NCBI GenBank assembly: GCA_028023455.1
Contig: JAQFVV010000056.1
Span: forward strand, 5,663,717 to 5,727,716
Direction of reading: 5' to 3'
Source of the DNA: Epiperipatus broadwayi
Taxonomy: Eukaryota; Onychophora; Udeonychophora; Euonychophora; Peripatidae
DNA length: 64,000 bases
The notes under the pieces are model-generated. The model was not told the DNA's origin. It searched no databases and saw nothing but the letters and a program-made list of their open reading frames with translations. The position numbers were made by a program, and so were the translations under genes. This document shows positions 45,680 to 56,142 of the stretch, one piece after another; position 1 is the stretch's first letter; the number at the start of each line of letters is the position of its first letter.

Positions 45680-47596
45680 ATGATAACTAGAAGTGGGAAA
45701 AAGCTAATAATAATGGAAGTAAAGAGTTTCGAAGAATCTTTAAGCAATAAAGATAGTGAAATAGAAATTACTTCAATTAATGATGAACAAGAGTCTTTAC
45801 AAGTCCTAATGTCTGAGGGGTCTATGGAAGAAGTTGAACATCCTTCACAAGTTCACATGACAGATCAAATATTACCCCAAACACAAAAAGAAACTGGAGC
45901 TATAACAGTACAAGAAAGTGATAAGCATATAGCTCAATTGGTTCAAATAGTAATGCATCTACAAGTTAGCATGGAAGCAAAGATGGATAAAATGAATGCT
46001 GATATTGATAATATGAAAGCTGATATGGTCACCAAAGCTGATATGAATAATATGAATTCTGATATGAATAAAATGAATTCTAAGATGGATAATATAAAAG
46101 CTGATATAAATAATATAAAAGCTGATATGGATAATATAAATGCTGATATAAATAAAATGAATGCTGATATGAAGAAAGAAATGGCTAGAATGAATGATAA
46201 TATGGTAACGAAAGTTGATATGGATAATATGGAAGGGAAATTAAAAGAAGACATAATTTCTATAAAAGAAGAGTTAAAGAAAGATATTGATAATGTTAAA
46301 GAAAAGATGCAAGTAGAAATCAAAGATGTTGAAAATAAATTGTGTGAAGAAATGAAACAATTATCATTAGATTTAAATAATGTTCAAAAAGATAATGTTG
46401 AAATGAAACAAACAGTAAATGAAGTGAGAAAAGAGATGAATGAAGGAAACTTACAATGTCAACAACGTTTTAAAGAATTTAATTCTAGTGTAACTAGTCA
46501 ATTAGAAATAAAATATCAAGAGATACACCAGAGCCAGGAAACATTTAAAAATGAAATCCAAACAAATCAAGAAAAGTACCATGAAAAGATTCAAGAAAAA
46601 TTTCAAGATATTTATGTGAAAGTAAATCAGCTTAATACAAAACAGAGTGATGAGATAGAAACAAGGATGAAATTTAGTGAAACCATAAAACAAGACTTAA
46701 GGCAGCTTAGAGATAAAGTGGCTTTAAATGAAGCAGATATAATTATAACTAAAAAGGCTTTAGAAATAATTATAAAGGACACAAGTGGAACACAGAACCA
46801 AACACATCACATGAATAAAACCACTACCCAAAATTTTATCCATGTTGAATCTCAATTAGATAAAAATTTACAAAATATAAAAAGGCAATTAAGTGAACAT
46901 AGCCCAAATATACAAGATGATAAAGATAAGAGAAATGTAGAAAATAATTCAGATACATTTACCCGAGATCTTAATGATGCAAGAAAATCCCTATTAGAAT
47001 CTATCTTTCCGCATCAAATGATGCAAGAAAATGAAGAATATTTTATTCATGATAATTTTGATGAAGTTAACCCTAACATAAATCAAAGTAATTCAGATTT
47101 ACCTATGCTAACACCACATATCAATTCTACAGTACTAAATACACCATATAATCATACAACACAAATGAATATCATTAATCAATTTGTGCGACTCAAGGTT
47201 TTTAACGGATTACCAAGTGAAGCACCCATAGAACACCTTAAGAGTCTCAATTTATATTTTTCAGTAAATAAGATTTTGACTGAGGGAGAAAAACTGATTA
47301 TTGTTTATAGTCATTTACAGGGGGATGCACTCCTATGGTGGGAGTCATTATTCAAAACTCCATCTACATTTAATGATTACCAAATTATGTTAATTAAAAA
47401 TTTTTGGAGTAGGGATAAACAAGAAACATTACTTTATCAACTATTTCAAGAGAAATATAGGCCTTCTCTAGGGGAAACATTAACTAAATTCTTCCGATGT
47501 CAAGTTACCAAACTTAGAACATTAAGTACTTATCATTTAACAGAAGATGATATTGTTCGTATTGTCAAAAGAAACTTACCATGGAAAATTGAATAA
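45680..47596 (+). CDS. gag: Gag polyprotein of the Ty3/gypsy element
   Basis: 638 codons, intact. It would form the particle that packages element RNA in the cytoplasm. Residues ~95-330 are a long coiled coil; within it ~100-170 are heptads of the M-N-A-D-I/M-D-N type encoded by 21-bp repeats. Residues ~505-635 are the capsid-like retrotransposon Gag domain: FNGLPSEAPIEHLKSLNLYF, then LQGDALLWWESLF with the diagnostic W-W pair, and KFFRCQVTKLRTLSTYHLTE. It is longer than typical Gags because of the coiled coil, and no C-x2-C-x4-H-x4-C knuckle is seen. The start is the first ATG of the frame, 340 bp past the primer site. It stops at TAA 47594-47596; pol lies in other frames. Confidence 0.92.
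   Translation: MITRSGKKLIIMEVKSFEESLSNKDSEIEITSINDEQESLQVLMSEGSMEEVEHPSQVHMTDQILPQTQKETGAITVQESDKHIAQLVQIVMHLQVSMEAKMDKMNADIDNMKADMVTKADMNNMNSDMNKMNSKMDNIKADINNIKADMDNINADINKMNADMKKEMARMNDNMVTKVDMDNMEGKLKEDIISIKEELKKDIDNVKEKMQVEIKDVENKLCEEMKQLSLDLNNVQKDNVEMKQTVNEVRKEMNEGNLQCQQRFKEFNSSVTSQLEIKYQEIHQSQETFKNEIQTNQEKYHEKIQEKFQDIYVKVNQLNTKQSDEIETRMKFSETIKQDLRQLRDKVALNEADIIITKKALEIIIKDTSGTQNQTHHMNKTTTQNFIHVESQLDKNLQNIKRQLSEHSPNIQDDKDKRNVENNSDTFTRDLNDARKSLLESIFPHQMMQENEEYFIHDNFDEVNPNINQSNSDLPMLTPHINSTVLNTPYNHTTQMNIINQFVRLKVFNGLPSEAPIEHLKSLNLYFSVNKILTEGEKLIIVYSHLQGDALLWWESLFKTPSTFNDYQIMLIKNFWSRDKQETLLYQLFQEKYRPSLGETLTKFFRCQVTKLRTLSTYHLTEDDIVRIVKRNLPWKIE
45980..46170 (+). repeat. 21-bp in-frame repeats within gag (heptads)
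   Basis: Variants of AATATGAATGCTGATATGGA-like units recur every 21 bases and encode heptads with Met/Ile at core positions. Slippage here would change coiled-coil length without breaking the frame. Confidence 0.8.
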
Positions 47597-47943
47597 ACGT
47601 TGTTATGCACAAACACCAATAGTATAGAAAAAGTAACAGAATTACTTAACAGTATTGATTTAAATAATACTAACATATCATCAAGAACTACTGAAAAAAG
47701 AAAAAAAGAACTCACAGTAAATACTATTTATTATAAAAAAAAAGAATAATAATGACATAAATCATTGGAAAGGGAAGTCATTACAGCTAATCCCTTCTCA
47801 AAAGTACTCAAATAAGAGTAATCAAATATCAAATAATAAAAACAAGATGAATCCTCTCAATAGCCCAGAAAAATGTCAACCTACAACCAGTAATCATTCA
47901 CTGGAAATACAACAGAAACCAAACTGAAAAAGTACTTGGGGTT
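47597..47943 (+). other. Gag-pol junction, decayed
   Basis: After the gag TAA the same frame stays open to about 47748. A Lys/Asn/Gln-rich frame then runs to the protease. A nucleocapsid-like part would be expected here but no cysteine knuckle is visible. Confidence 0.5.
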
Positions 47944-48498
47944 ATGTTCCTCACCTCAAGAAGCCGAAAAACAATGAGGGACATAAATAGAATGGAAAGC
48001 TGGGAAATCACTAATTTGAGGCATTCATGGGAGGACAGAGCACCTGATTTTGCTTTGCAAAGTTGCCCCATGATAGAGGTGTTGTTTGAGGACATACCGG
48101 TTAAAGCATTATTAGATTCTGGTAGTCAAATACCAGTGGTGTCAGATGCATTCTATCATAAAGTTCTGACAAAAAACCATAACATCAAAATCTTACCACT
48201 AAAATCCACACAAGTCACCTTGGCGAATAATAGAAAGACCAAATTATTACAAAAACAAATTTGGATACAAATTGAAATTGGCCAAACAACCCTCTATCAT
48301 GTCTTTCTTATATTAGATGGCTTAATACATGAGGCTATCTTTGGGGCAGATTTCCTCCACATGAACCATTCTATCCTTGATTTCTCAAATAAGATAGTTA
48401 GGATTAATGATGAGGTTTTGGAAATGACATTGCGTCCAAGATATGGTCTTTTTGAGGTTGAATTGTATGATATCTGTAATTCCACAAGCACTAATTGA
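47944..48498 (+). pseudogene. pol: Pol fragment: retropepsin-type aspartic protease
   Basis: 184 codons from an in-frame ATG that is probably not the native start. The catalytic loop is LLDSGSQIPVVSDAFY (D-S-G, equivalent to D-T/S-G), and AIFGADFLHMNHSILDF has the hydrophobic-hydrophobic-G-x-D-F-L pattern near the C-terminus of retropepsins. It would cleave the Gag-Pol polyprotein in the particle as a homodimer. Gag lies in a different frame, and the RT that follows is shifted again with a ~55-base overlap, so pol is broken here or used a programmed shift; no clear slippery heptamer was found. Confidence 0.85.
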
Positions 48499-49102
48499 AA
48501 GTAAAATCGCAGAATCTAATTTACTTGGAGGCGATGACAAAATTAAAGTACAATCTGTTATTAATGAATCTGGCCCTATTTTTTCAGAAATACCAGGGAT
48601 AATAAAGGGTTTCCAGCAGAAAATAAATCTTATACATGACCAACCCTTTCAATCCAAATCGTATCCTATACCATACCAATATTGTGAAGAGATAACAAAA
48701 CAAATCAATAAGATGTTAGATTGGGGAATTATTTCCAAATGTTCTTCACCTTATTGTAATCCAATTGTTATTGTGAAGAAGAAAGATGGGTCGATGAGAT
48801 TTTGTTTGGATGCTCGTCAACTGAACAAAATTACGGTTCCTGATAGGAACATCCCACCAACCATCCACGAATTGTTTGTGAAGTTTGGAAATAAGAAGGT
48901 ATTCTCTACCTTTGACTTAACCTCCAGTTATTGGAAAATCGAACTCTATCCCGATGATCGCCAATATACTGCCTTCCGATATGAGGGTTTTACCTATCAG
49001 TTTAATAGGATGCCCTTTGGATTGATCAATAGTGGTGCTGGCCTTATACGATGCTTGGATAAAACCTTATCCCCTGAGGTCAAACAGATCATTAGTGGAT
49101 GA
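48443..49102 (+). pseudogene. pol: Pol fragment: reverse transcriptase, N-terminal half
   Basis: 219 open codons, real coding from about 48490. RT blocks in order: YCNPIVIVKKKDGSMRFCLD (motif with K-K-D-G-S-x-R-x-C-x-D), ARQLNKITVPDRNIPPTIHE, KVFSTFDLTSSYWKIELYPD (first catalytic Asp in F-D-L), TAFRYEGFTYQFNRMPFGL (Q-F-x-R-M-P-F-G-L), then GLINSGAG. These are textbook Ty3/gypsy RT. The frame is lost close to 49090, just before the catalytic YxDD-equivalent box, which lies in the next frame, so no complete RT can be made without a frame change. Confidence 0.92.
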
Positions 49103-49673
49103 TGTAATTATTGCATCTACCACTATTAAAGAACACCTTCAACATCTAAGATTATTTTTTAAAGAGTGCTGTGTGAAGGGAATTAAAATCAATTTCAAGA
49201 AAAGCACGTTGGTATGTAACAAAGTGGTTACCTTAGGACATAACATTGGATGCAATGGGATAAGACCTCATCATGATAAGATCAGTGCCATACAGAACTT
49301 CCCAAAACCTAGGAGTAGAAAACAAATTAGGTCATTCTTGGGACTGTGCAATTTCTACAATCGTTTTTATCGAAAGTTCTCTGACCACGTGGAACCATTA
49401 CTAACACTTATTAGAAAGAATGAAAGACGGAACTGGACTAGTGAAAAAGATGAGGCATTTGCAAAGATTAAAACAGGGTTCTTAGAGCAAACCATCTTAG
49501 CCTTCCCTGATTTTAACATACCATTTATTGTTCAAACGGACAGCAGTGGTTATGGATTAGGGGTAACATTATCCCAGATCCAGGTGGATGGTCAACCTGG
49601 TGTCCTCTATTTCATCAGCTGCCTCTTGAAAAGTCCAGAATTAAACTATACGGTCACCAGAAGGAGGCACTAA
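49083..49673 (+). pseudogene. pol: Pol fragment: RT catalytic box, RT C-terminus, RNase H start
   Basis: After the shift, LVDDVIIAS carries the paired catalytic aspartates. It continues CNKVVTLGHNIGCNGIRPHH (G-H-x-I/V), RKQIRSFLGLCNFYNRFYRK (F-L-G-L-x-N-Y/F-Y-R) and the RNase H start FIVQTDSSGYGLGVTLSQIQ (T-D-A/S-S, first RNase H Asp). It ends at a TAA near 49671 after a likely one-base change in a run, within the RNase H glutamate block. The frame then matches again from 49707, with an extra TGA near 49700. Confidence 0.9.
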
Positions 49674-49706
49674 ACCATAGTGTGGGATTTCCAAAAGTTT
49701 TGACAG

Positions 49707-50633
49707 ATGCTTCTTGGATCAGAGGTGATAGTGGTCACGGATCACAAAAGCCTCAAATTCCTGAATCACAGCTACTTGACTAATAATCGTTTAACCCGGT
49801 GGAGCTTGTTATTGCAGGAATTCAATTACACCATCCAATATTGCAAAGGATCCAAGAATGTTGTAGCGGATGTGCTCAGTCGAAACCCATGTAGGTCAGA
49901 ACAATGTAACCTGTCAGTAGATAATGCCTACATTTCTAACATCGATCTAATTATTGATAGAAATGTAGAGAACGATTTAGAAAACTTACAAGACCCACAG
50001 TCTAATGATCCTGACTTAAATCCCGTAATTAGTGCATTAAAGGGGGAGAAAGTTCTGCATGTGCCAAAAGATCTTATACGATATAAGTTAGAGAAAAATG
50101 TCTTACTTTATAAACCAAATTTGGATATTGAAGAGTGGAGGATAGTTATACCCAAATCAATAAGAATGCCACTTGTAAAATATATACACTGTCTATATGG
50201 GCACTACGGTACTCATAAGACAGAACATATGATTAAAAATTGGTTTTACTGGCCAAAGATGTATCAAGACATCTTGAAATCACTGCATGATTGTTTAGTG
50301 TGCCTGCGAGCAAAGCCAGTAAACCAAAGTTATGTTAATTCAATGAAATCTATTATTCCAGTAAGACCAAATGAGATCTTAGCAACTGATTATTATGAAA
50401 CTTTGCCTCCATTCAATAAAAAAAAATATTTATTAGTTGCTTATGATCTCTTTTCAGCTTACCCAATACCCCAAGCTAATACTAGACATACTATCAAAGT
50501 ATTAGATACCCTCCAATTCATTGGGATAGGAAAACCTAGAACCATATTAACAGATCATGGTACTCCTTTCTTATCCAAAGAATGGAAAACATGGGTAGAA
50601 AGATCTCAAATTAAACGTGCTTACCTCCATTAG
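49707..50633 (+). pseudogene. pol: Pol fragment: RNase H end and integrase (HHCC, catalytic core)
   Basis: 308 open codons. RNase H ends with VIVVTDHKSLKFL (T-D-H-K) and VADVLSRNP (D-x-L-S-R). The integrase zinc domain H-x4-H ... C-x2-C is seen in GHYGTHKTEHMIKNWFYWPK and DCLVC. The catalytic core has the first Asp in ATDYYETLP and the second in ILTDHGTPFLSKEW. The frame closes with TAG at 50631, before the catalytic Glu, which lies one frame over. Integrase would join element cDNA to chromosomal DNA. Confidence 0.92.
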
Positions 50634-50637
50634 AAAT

Positions 50638-51165
50638 CCTCAGTCCAACCTTTGTGAACATGTAATGCGGGAGCTTGGTAGGTTGTTTAGGACTTATTTA
50701 GGAGATGAGCATAAGGGGTGGGTTAAGCTAACCAAGCGTGTAATGGATTTCATCAATTGGTATGTGAACAAATGAACTGGATTCACACCAATTAGATTAC
50801 ACTTTACAAAAACCGTACCAACATTATTTGCAAGATATAAGCCTATGGCTACATATGTTGAAATAGATACAGAAGAAGATAGAGTAAAAGCTTATGAAAA
50901 ACTTATAAAAAAGGCCAATCAAAGAAATAAAAATGTGAAGACAACTTCACACAAATTCAAAATTGGGGATCAAGTTTTTATAAAAACACCAGATATGAGT
51001 AAACCCCAAGAGTGCAAATATCAAAAGTTTTACCATCAATATGAAGGACCTTATACTATCATAAAGCAAACAGGTCCCAATGCATTCTGGATAAATATAA
51101 AAGGAGACATTAAAGGCACTTACAATGCTAGAGCTTTAAAACCCTATTTTGGTCAAACAAATTAA
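50638..51165 (+). pseudogene. pol: Pol fragment: integrase C-terminus with GPY/F module
   Basis: In a new frame from about 50638, NLCEHVMRELGR supplies the integrase Glu in its usual E-x3-x-R/N-R-E-L/I-G-R context. A TGA near 50773 (probably CGA to TGA) interrupts. From 50845 a 106-codon frame holds the basic C-terminal domain and the GPY/F motif YEGPYTIIKQTGPNAFWI, ending RALKPYFGQTN before a TAA. This module is common to many Ty3/gypsy integrases. No chromodomain was seen. Confidence 0.88.
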
Positions 51166-51786
51166 TAATGTTTGCCACATTTTACTTATGTATAAAGTAA
51201 AATATTGAAAGAAAAGATCATTTAGAATAGGTAAGGGGGGGAGTTTTCATTTAAAAGTATAAGGGTATATATATGTATAAGGATGTATATAAATCAAAAG
51301 AGATATTAATTTTCTTTGATGAGGGTATATTGAGGAATTAAAATTAATTCTTAGGATACCTGAAAACTAAAACTGTTTTAAGAGTTAATCCATGCTGAAT
51401 GATGGATGTTCTTGGGTTTTGGATAGTTCTCAAAAGAGTCCATAAGTCTTAAAGAAAAGCAGAATGGAGACTACCAAACAAATATATGTGACATCTATAA
51501 AAGATGCACATGACAATAAATCCATCAAAGGAAAATAAATAGAAAAGGGAAGAAAAAGAAAGAACCCTATATATATAAACTTCCTTATCCTCCTGTTTAA
51601 ATTGAATAATATTTAATGTAGAGAAAGAAAAAGGGTTAAAAAAATAGAGCAAATAATAAGGGTTGATAAAAGCAGGAAAGAAAAACAAGCTCCACAACTT
51701 TATATTTAATGCATACATTGACACACATTAAGGGTCCAAATTTTAATGGTAAATATAAAATTTGAACTTTTTAAAGAAGGGGGTAA
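51166..51786 (+). other. Retroelement 3' untranslated region and polypurine tract
   Basis: No envelope frame. AAAGAAGGGGG at 51773-51783, three bases before the 3' LTR, is the likely second-strand primer. GGTAAGGGGGGGAG near 51230 is another purine run. The minus frame at 51449-51724 is a shadow. Confidence 0.75.
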
Positions 51787-53804
51787 TGTGAGAGTACCAT
51801 ATGAGCCTCACCTAAAACCAATTTGTGTTTCCTTGTGAATTTAACTATGCCTACATCGAATCAACAGATATAATTAACTTACACCTATCTTAAGCTTTTC
51901 ATGTATCAGCTATATATATATATATATATATACTAGTTAGTATTAAAAGAATAATTCTAAAAATGAAGAATTCTAGTTTATTTATACACACACATAAATA
52001 AAATGGTTCTAACTGATAGTATTTTTTTTTGTTAATATAAAAACTTGACATTTGACAAAGCCTTAAGTCAACATTGCATTTTTATCAGTTGAAACAAAAG
52101 AAATAAATGTTTGGGGTTCATTACAAATTGTATATTTTAAACAATAGAGCGTGAGCATGATTATGTGATATCCTTGCTGAAATTAATCCAGTATAAAAAT
52201 GAACTAATATTGTTATAACAATAATCTTCTATTTAGTTATCAAGGCAAGAACTACGTTTGTAAATTTAAATGTGTTCGAATTTAGAACACATTTAAGAAA
52301 AATTAAAAAAAAGAAGATTCAATATTTTAAAACCTGCTTCAAGCAATTAATTTACTGCCTTTGAATATTATAAAGAACTATAAAAAAATAATCATTGTAA
52401 TTTTCAAGCAATTAATTTACTGCCTTTGAATATTATAAAAAACTATAAAAAAATAATCATTGTAATTAACAAGGTTATAAAAGTTATCAACGTCTCCGAA
52501 ATGAGCTTTCAAAATATAAATTTAAGAAGACAAAAATTTATAAAGATGTTCTTTGGCTAGATAATTTATGCCAGAGATTTCTGCTGATGTTTTAAACCCG
52601 AACATGTAAATTTATTCCTACTTAAGCAATGCCTAAAATATAATCGTCGTAATTCTCATTTAAAAAGCTGCTTTAATATTGTAGTATTATATTGAAGATG
52701 TTAAATATTTTACTACATAAATATTTAAAGAATGAATATCTGGATTGCCTCTTCGAAGGATGATCAATGAACTTTATGTTTCAATATTCATCATCATTTT
52801 ATTTCGTCTAAGGAGGGATATAAAACTGCATTCTTTCTCGTCTTGGATTACCTCATTGTATAATTTAAGAATTCTTAAACTTTATTTCCTTTGTGGATAA
52901 TTATATTTACTTAGAAAAATTACTTCGTATATTAAAGTGGAGAACTGATAAGATGAACACTTTATTTTTTTTATTTATTTAATAAAATTTAGATGTTGAT
53001 ATTTTGATATATACTCTGATGGAAATGACAGCTGACTAAGGTAAACGTTTTTAAATTATTTCAATTTGGAAGTAAGTTTTATTATATTCCAAATTGAATC
53101 TTACATGACAATTAACATAATATATTTTTAAACATACATAACTAATATCAGAATACATTTTATTATTAATCTAGGGTGAATGGATATTATCGTATATAGA
53201 CATACAATACACACTGAATTATTTTAATGACACAATAGGTAGATTTATAATGTATCGTGTATTTATTATACACATGATTTTAAATTATATATATATATGT
53301 AAATGATTACATTATTTTTTTTTTTGAATATTAAATAATTTATTAGTGTATATAAGCACAGATTATAATTCTAAATTTTAATGTTTTTATGTGATAATAT
53401 TTTGCTTTTTATTACTGATTAAAATGTGTTAAACTTGATTTTAAAATTAAACAGGTCTCGTTTGTTTATTTTATTTAGTCTTTTATAAAACCAATAATTA
53501 CAAATATACATACTCATGCATATATATTTTGAATCAACTTAGTAATTTAATATTTATAAGAAAGTTATATATAGCTTATATTAAATTTATTATTACTATG
53601 GGATATTTGTGGAAATGCCTGAAGAGAGTCGATTGCAAATTTCTACTCTGAGCTCGAATTCCAAGAGTAACAAGGTTATTAATAGAGGAGTGAATTGGAT
53701 TATATTTTAAATAACATCATCCATGGCATTCTATAAGAAGACTCAAAGTCCGACTATAGTCAGATGCGACTTCCTCGAGTACTGAAAAGGATTGTCCCGT
53801 TATA
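51787..53804 (+). repeat. 3' LTR
   Basis: Matches the 5' LTR except for scattered substitutions, a longer TA tract near 51911-51931 and a ~67-bp tandem duplication at about 52400-52470 (TTTTCAAGCAATTAATTTAC and following repeated) that explains its greater length. It ends at ...CCCGTTATA and continues into a TA tract. Confidence 0.92.
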
Positions 53805-53902
53805 ATATATATATGATCACTAGATGGAGCTTACCAATAACACTAAACAAGCTTTATTATATAAGTGCCAAAAGGGAAAGAATTCAAAATTTCTATTGGA
53901 AA

Positions 53903-53960
53903 TCCCTATCTCCAGACCAATTGGTTTCCAGCTTGTGGCTCACCTCAGTAGAGCGCTGGG
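53903..53960 (-). ncRNA. Divergent hammerhead-like motif, array 3 unit 1
   Basis: On the minus strand: outer stem I CCC/GGG, internal loop, inner stem I CUCUA/UGGAG (one mismatch), CUGAGGU in place of CUGANGA, stem II GAGC...GCUG, GAAA, stem III palindrome CCAAUUGG, then UC and the cut site. The base at core position 9 is U instead of A, so cleavage is doubtful. Confidence 0.6.
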
Positions 53961-54310
53961 ACTCTAGAACCTAGATCTAAAATACTAACTCAAAAGTCAG
54001 TACTTATAAAACATGTTTCTATCAATTTGAAAGCATGATCTTTTCAGACATGTAAATATCTTTAAAACCAGCCTTATAAACCAGATAGCTATATGGATCT
54101 GAATTCAGCTCAGTTTCACATAGCCTCTGCAACATTGCATCACAAAAGCCTTCAAAGGTACACTTCTAATAATGAAAACAAATCATAAATTTCATAACTT
54201 GCTTTTAAGCTTGCATATTATGATCACTAGATGGAGCTTACCAATAACTCTAAACAAGCTTTATTTTATAAGTGCCAAAAGAGAAAGAATTCAAAATGTT
54301 TATCAGAAGT

Positions 54311-54367
54311 CCCTATCTCCAGACCAATTGGTTTCAAACTTGTGGCTCACGTAAGTGGAGCGCTGGA
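54311..54367 (-). ncRNA. Divergent hammerhead-like motif, array 3 unit 2
   Basis: Same layout, with inner stem I CUCCA/UGGAG perfect, but the core reads CUUACGU, further from consensus. Likely inactive. Confidence 0.55.
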
Positions 54368-54798
54368 ACTCTAAAAACTAGATCTAAAATACTAACTCAA
54401 AAGTCAGCACTTATAAAACAATCTCGAAACCAATTGGTCTGGAGATAGGAATTTCCGATAGAGATTTTGAATTCTTTCTCTTTCGGCACTTATAAAATAA
54501 AGCTTGTTTAGAGCTATTGGTAAGCTCCATCTAGTGATCATAAAATGCAAGCTTAAAAGCAAGATATTGTTTTAATTATTATAAGTGTATATTTGAAAGC
54601 TTTTGTGATGCTATATTGCAGAGAGACTATTACTATATGGTGAAACTGAGCTAAATTCAGACCCATATAGCTATCTGGTTTGTAAGACTGGATTTGAAGA
54701 CATTTATATGTCTGAAAAGTTCATGCTTTCAAATTGATAGAAACGTGTTTTATAAGTGCTGACTTTTGAGTTAGTAGTTCAGATCTAGTTTCTAGAGT

Positions 54799-54855
54799 CC
54801 CAGCACTCCACTGAGGTGAGCCACAAGCTCGAAACCAATTGGACTGGAGATAGGG
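54799..54855 (+). ncRNA. Divergent hammerhead-like motif, array 3 full inverted unit
   Basis: Outer stem I CCC/GGG, inner stem I CUCCA (54806-54810)/UGGAG, CUGAGGU, stem II GAGC/GCUC (four pairs), GAAA, stem III CCAAUUGG. The base before C17 is A in this copy instead of U. The architecture is kept while core positions have drifted. Confidence 0.6.
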
Positions 54856-55148
54856 ATTTCCGATAAAGATTTTGAATTCTTTTCTTTTGGCACTTATAAA
54901 ATAAAGCTTGTTTAGAGCTATTGGTAAGCTCCATTTAGAGATCATAAAATGCAAGCTTAAAAGCAAGTTACAAAATTTATGACTTGTTTTAATTATATAT
55001 ATATATGAAAAACAAAAAAAACACAAGTTAAAAAACTTGCTAACGCTTGTATTTATGATAACAGATGGCGTTCTACCAAAAACACCGTCAAGCGTAGTTT
55101 TCTGTTTACATAAACGTCAGAGCGAGCATTCACTATCTCTAACTTTAA

Positions 55149-55204
55149 TTCCACTTTCAGATCATGATTTCAAGCTATTTGCTATCATCAGTGAAAGACA
55201 GGAA
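55149..55204 (-). ncRNA. Type I hammerhead ribozyme motif, array 2 unit 1
   Basis: Minus strand: outer stem I UUCC/GGAA, internal loop UGU/U, inner stem I CUUUCA/UGAAAG, core CUGAUGA, stem II AGC/GCU with loop AAAUA, GAAA, stem III AUCAUGAU, C17. All core positions fit the consensus. Confidence 0.87.
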
Positions 55205-55556
55205 TAAGAAACTAGATCTAAACACAAACTCTGAGCATTTATGAAACAGTTTCTATTCAGCTTGCAAGCGTGAATCTTTTAGACACATTAATGTCTTCAA
55301 ACTCAGCATAGCAAGCCAGATAGCTACATGGGTCTGATCTCAGTTCAGCATCACCACATAGTAGAAGCCTCTGCAATATACATCATTGCAAGAAAGACCT
55401 CAAAGGTACATTTATGAAAAACAAAAAAACACAAGTTAAAAAACTTGCTAACGCTTGTATTTATGATAACAGATGGCGTTCTACCAAAAACACTGTCAAA
55501 CGTAGTTTTCTGTTTACATAAACATCAGAGCGAGCATTCACTATCTCTAACTTTAA

Positions 55557-55613
55557 TTCCACTTTCAGATCATGATTTCAAGCTATTTGCTATCGTCAGT
55601 GAAAGACAGAAAT
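55557..55613 (-). ncRNA. Type I hammerhead ribozyme motif, array 2 unit 2
   Basis: As unit 1 but the core is CUGACGA (position 7 may be any base) and the outer stem I has one change. Expected to be competent. Confidence 0.85.
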
Positions 55614-56086
55614 AAGAAACTAGATCTAAACACAAACTCTGAGCATTTATGAAACAGTTTCTATTCAGCTTGCAAGCGTGAATCTTTTAGACATGTTAAT
55701 GTTTTCAAAGTCAGCATAGCAAGCCAGATAGCTACATGGGTCTGATCTCAGTTCAGCATCACCCCATAGTAAAAGCCTCTGCAATATACATCATTGCAAG
55801 AAAGACCTCAAAGGTACATTTATGAAAAACAAAAAAACACAAGTTAAAAAACTTGCTAACACTTGTATTTATGATAACAGATGGCGTTCTACCAAAAACA
55901 CCGCCAAACATAGTTTTCTATTTACATAAATATCAGAGCGAGCATTCACTATCTCTAACCCATGTAGCTATCTGGCTTGCTATGCTGAGTTTGAAGACAT
56001 TAATGTGTTTAAAAAATTCACACTTGCAAGCTGAATAGAAACTGTTTCATAAATGCTCAGAGATTGTGTTTAGATCTAGTTTCTTA

Positions 56087-56142
56087 TTCCTGTCTTTCAC
56101 TGACGATAGCAAATAGCTTGGAATCATGATCTGAAAGTGGAA
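56087..56142 (+). ncRNA. Hammerhead motif, array 2 plus unit 1 (GAAA mutated)
   Basis: Stem I and CUGACGA are intact, but the second core strand reads GGAA where the other units read GAAA, replacing a conserved A. Probably inactive. Confidence 0.8.

Larger units (their letters stand above)
43323..53804 (+). mobile_element. Ty3/gypsy LTR retrotransposon, near full length
   Basis: A 10.5-kb element with two ~2-kb LTRs starting TGTGAGAGTACC, a primer-binding site after the left LTR, gag, protease, RT, RNase H and integrase in the Ty3/gypsy order, and a purine-rich tract (AAAGAAGGGGG, 51773-51783) just before the right LTR. No envelope frame is present. The LTRs are very similar, with scattered single differences, so insertion was fairly recent, yet pol has several frameshifts and stops. 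The element sits in a TA tract on both sides, so its target duplication cannot be read unambiguously. Integrase order after RT separates it from Ty1/copia. Confidence 0.95.
53811..54990. repeat. Retrozyme-like tandem array 3 (divergent subfamily, head-to-head)
   Basis: Two units with the ribozyme-like motif on the minus strand (starting GATCACTAGATGGAGCTTAC at 53811 and 54221, a 410-base period) meet inverted units at about 54424; a partial inverted unit precedes a full one ending near 54990. The right half is the inverted complement of the left. It is homologous to the other arrays through CATATAGCTATCTGG-type and CTAGATCT words. The left edge is the TA tract after the LTR element; the right edge is a TA tract at 54995. 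The ~60-100 codon frames here are read-through of repeats. Confidence 0.88.

Noticed and set aside
45943-46323. 126-codon minus frame opposite gag
   Set aside because: It is a shadow of the heptad-repeat part of gag; Ile/Ser/Phe repeats are the complement of the 21-bp units.
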